From UBA8337 sp965658615 (GTDB taxonomy: Bacteria > Pseudomonadota > Alphaproteobacteria > RS24), in contig CBFHSX010000008.1 in the NCBI GenBank assembly GCA_965658615.1, forward strand, positions 1 through 52,510: a DNA stretch of 52,510 bases. The letters are read 5' to 3'. The notes under the pieces are model-generated. The model saw only the letters and a program-made list of their open reading frames with translations. It was not told the origin of the DNA and searched no databases. Below, piece by piece: positions 51,099 to 52,510 of this stretch (the first letter of the stretch is position 1; each line of letters starts with the position of its first letter). The position numbers were made by a program, and so were the translations under genes.

Positions 51099-52373
51099 AT
51101 GACCGCAATTTTAGACATTATCGGCCGCGAAATTCTCGATAGCCGTGGTAACCCGACCGTTGAGGTCGATGTGCTTCTGGATGATGGCAGCTTTGGCCGC
51201 GCCGCCGTGCCCTCGGGTGCATCAACCGGTATGTTTGAGGCGGTCGAGCTGCGCGATGGCGATAAAAGCCGCTATCTCGGCAAAGGTGTGCAAGGCGCGG
51301 TTGATGCGGTGAATGGTGAGATTTTCTCAGCCCTGTGCGGCATGGACGCGACCGAGCAGCTGCATATCGACAAGACCATGCTGCTGCTGGACGGCACGGA
51401 TAATAAAGCACGCCTTGGGGCGAATGCCATTCTCGGTGTTTCTATGGCGGTAGCAAAAGCTGCGGCTGAAAGTCAGGGCACACCGCTTTGGCGTTATATT
51501 GGCGGGGCCAACGCCAAGACGCTGCCTGTGCCGATGATGAATATCGTCAATGGCGGCGCGCATGCCGATAATCCGATCGATGTGCAGGAATTCATGATTA
51601 TGCCGGTCGCGGCCGCCAATATTAAAGAGGCAGTGCGTATGGGGGCAGAGGTGTTTCATACGCTGAAGGGCCTTTTGAATGCCGACGGTCTGGCGACGGG
51701 TGTGGGCGATGAGGGCGGCTTCGCCCCCAATCTAGCCTCCACCGATGCGGCGCTCGATTATGTGATGAAAGCGATTGAGAAGGCCGGTTATAAGCCGGGC
51801 GAGGATATTCATCTGGCGCTTGATGCGGCGGCCACTGAGTTTTGCGACGACGGCATCTACCATTTGGCGGGCGAGGGCAAAAAGCTCGACGCCGGTGAAA
51901 TGGCCGCCTATTGGGCCGATCTGGTCGGCCGCTATCCGATTATCTCAATCGAAGACGGCATGGATGAAAATGACTGGGAGGGCTGGAAAGCCCTGACCGA
52001 TGCGATCGGCGATAAGGTGCAATTGGTCGGCGATGATTTGTTTGTCACCAATCCAACGCGTTTGGCCACCGGCATTGAAAAAGGCGTTGCCAATTCCATC
52101 CTCGTCAAAGTCAATCAAATCGGCACGCTGGCCGAAACCCTGCAGGCCGTCGACATGGCGCATAAGGCGAGCTACACCGCCGTCATGTCGCACCGCTCGG
52201 GCGAGACCGAAGACGCGACGATTGCCGATTTGGCGGTGGCGACCAATTGCGGCCAGATTAAAACCGGCTCGCTGGCGCGCTCCGACCGCTTGGCGAAATA
52301 TAATCAGCTTATCCGCATTGAAGAAATGCTGGGCGATAATGCGGTGTATCCGGGTAAAAGCATTTTGAAATAA
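51099..52373 (+). CDS. eno: Enolase
   Basis: Converts 2-phosphoglycerate to phosphoenolpyruvate; also often part of RNA-degrading complexes. The 424-residue protein has GREILDSRGNPTVEVDV and VPSGASTGMFEAVELRDGD at the start, VGDEGGFAPNL with the general acid/base glutamates, SIEDGMDENDWEGW and LVGDDLFVTNP with magnesium ligands, and VMSHRSGETEDATIADLAV with the catalytic histidine. ATG at 51099 follows GAGAGGGC; a longer frame reaching 50931 is rejected because it reads across the divergent promoter region. Confidence 0.97.
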   Translation: MTAILDIIGREILDSRGNPTVEVDVLLDDGSFGRAAVPSGASTGMFEAVELRDGDKSRYLGKGVQGAVDAVNGEIFSALCGMDATEQLHIDKTMLLLDGTDNKARLGANAILGVSMAVAKAAAESQGTPLWRYIGGANAKTLPVPMMNIVNGGAHADNPIDVQEFMIMPVAAANIKEAVRMGAEVFHTLKGLLNADGLATGVGDEGGFAPNLASTDAALDYVMKAIEKAGYKPGEDIHLALDAAATEFCDDGIYHLAGEGKKLDAGEMAAYWADLVGRYPIISIEDGMDENDWEGWKALTDAIGDKVQLVGDDLFVTNPTRLATGIEKGVANSILVKVNQIGTLAETLQAVDMAHKASYTAVMSHRSGETEDATIADLAVATNCGQIKTGSLARSDRLAKYNQLIRIEEMLGDNAVYPGKSILK

Positions 52374-52394
52374 GCCTGCTGCCGGTTAACGAGA

Positions 52395-52431
52395 AAAGGC
52401 CCCATCGTGAGACGGGGCCTTTACCTTTTTT
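52395..52431 (+). terminator. Strong terminator after eno, probably bidirectional
   Basis: AAAGGCCCC (52395-52403) and GGGGCCTTT (52414-52422) form a perfect 9-bp stem with a 10-base loop, followed by ACC and six T. The minus strand reads the same stem followed by TTTTC, so it can also end the converging TonB receptor gene. Confidence 0.85.
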
Positions 52432-52443
52432 ATGTAATTCAAA

Positions 52444-52510
52444 TTAGAATTTATAGCGCGCCGTCAGGCGGAAATCGCGGCCGGCTTCCGGCACCAGATC
52501 TTTTAGCGGG
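52444..52510 (-). CDS. TonB-dependent receptor, C-terminal end only
   Basis: The minus strand ends with 21 codons and TAA (stop at 52446-52444): PLKDLVPEAGRDFRLTARYK plus a final F. The GRDFRLTARYKF ending, with an aromatic last residue in an alternating beta strand, is the usual last strand of TonB-dependent outer-membrane receptors. The rest of the gene is outside the window; the substrate cannot be judged. Confidence 0.7.
   Translation of the reverse strand, partial: PLKDLVPEAGRDFRLTARYKF

Noticed and set aside
1..52510. tRNA, rRNA, CRISPR arrays, insertion sequences or prophage genes
   Set aside because: No cloverleaf, repeat-spacer pattern, transposase, integrase or phage gene was recognised anywhere in the window.

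Overview
The window is a stretch of core chromosome from an alphaproteobacterium. The evidence is the gene order, which joins blocks that are conserved together in that class: nuoG-N/birA/rnj/DUF1467/proS/lolCD/dnaE, then rpsB/tsf/pyrH/frr/uppS/cdsA/dxr/rseP/bamA/skp/lpxD/lpxA/lpxI/lpxB, then gltA/gltX/comEC/lexA, trpCDGE/ppiD/tpiA, secG/pyrG/kdsA and eno. Alphaproteobacterial hallmarks include the short ProRS without an insertion domain, LpxI instead of LpxH, a BirA with no DNA-binding domain, RNase J, and a GAAC-N7-GAAC type SOS box. Base composition is moderately GC-rich. I cannot fix the order or genus; a trailing TonB-dependent receptor and clustered GANTC sites would suit a Caulobacterales/Hyphomonadaceae-like lineage, but that is only a hint.

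Layout: 1-8507 is the 3' part of the complex I operon (nuoG partial to nuoN), running into birA, rnj and a DUF1467 gene. 11222-11456 is a non-coding gap with a minus-strand structured RNA or micro-ORF that ends in a clean intrinsic terminator. 11457-18476 holds proS, lolC, lolD, an unannotated 33-codon gene under an apparent LexA-controlled promoter, and dnaE. 18478-32696 is the translation / isoprenoid / phospholipid / outer-membrane / lipid A supercluster, all on the plus strand. 32693-35470 (minus) is gltA and gltX. comEC (plus) converges on lexA (minus). 38351-44186 is a minus-strand ppiD-trpE-trpG-trpD-trpC transcription unit. tpiA, secG, pyrG and kdsA follow on the plus strand, with a tiny convergent YodC/DUF2158 gene behind tpiA. 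48315-50983 is a minus-strand preQ0/preQ1 (queuosine precursor) cluster, queC-queE-queD-queF, plus a solitary antitoxin-like HTH gene, set between kdsA and eno. The window ends with eno, a strong bidirectional terminator and the last 21 codons of a TonB-dependent receptor.

Most of the window is ordinary housekeeping sequence. The item most worth following is the 33-residue single-pass membrane protein at 14821-14922: a perfect alphaproteobacterial SOS box (14778-14792) lies between its -35 and -10 elements. Size, membrane topology, regulation and position next to dnaE all resemble Caulobacter SidA, the SOS-induced cell division inhibitor. Other points of interest are the structured RNA upstream of proS, a QueD whose usual catalytic cysteine is asparagine, an acidic tandem-repeat tail on ribosomal protein S2, four GANTC sites within 40 bp upstream of pyrG, and the absence of fabZ, coaX, mce, moaC and moeA from places where relatives usually carry them.
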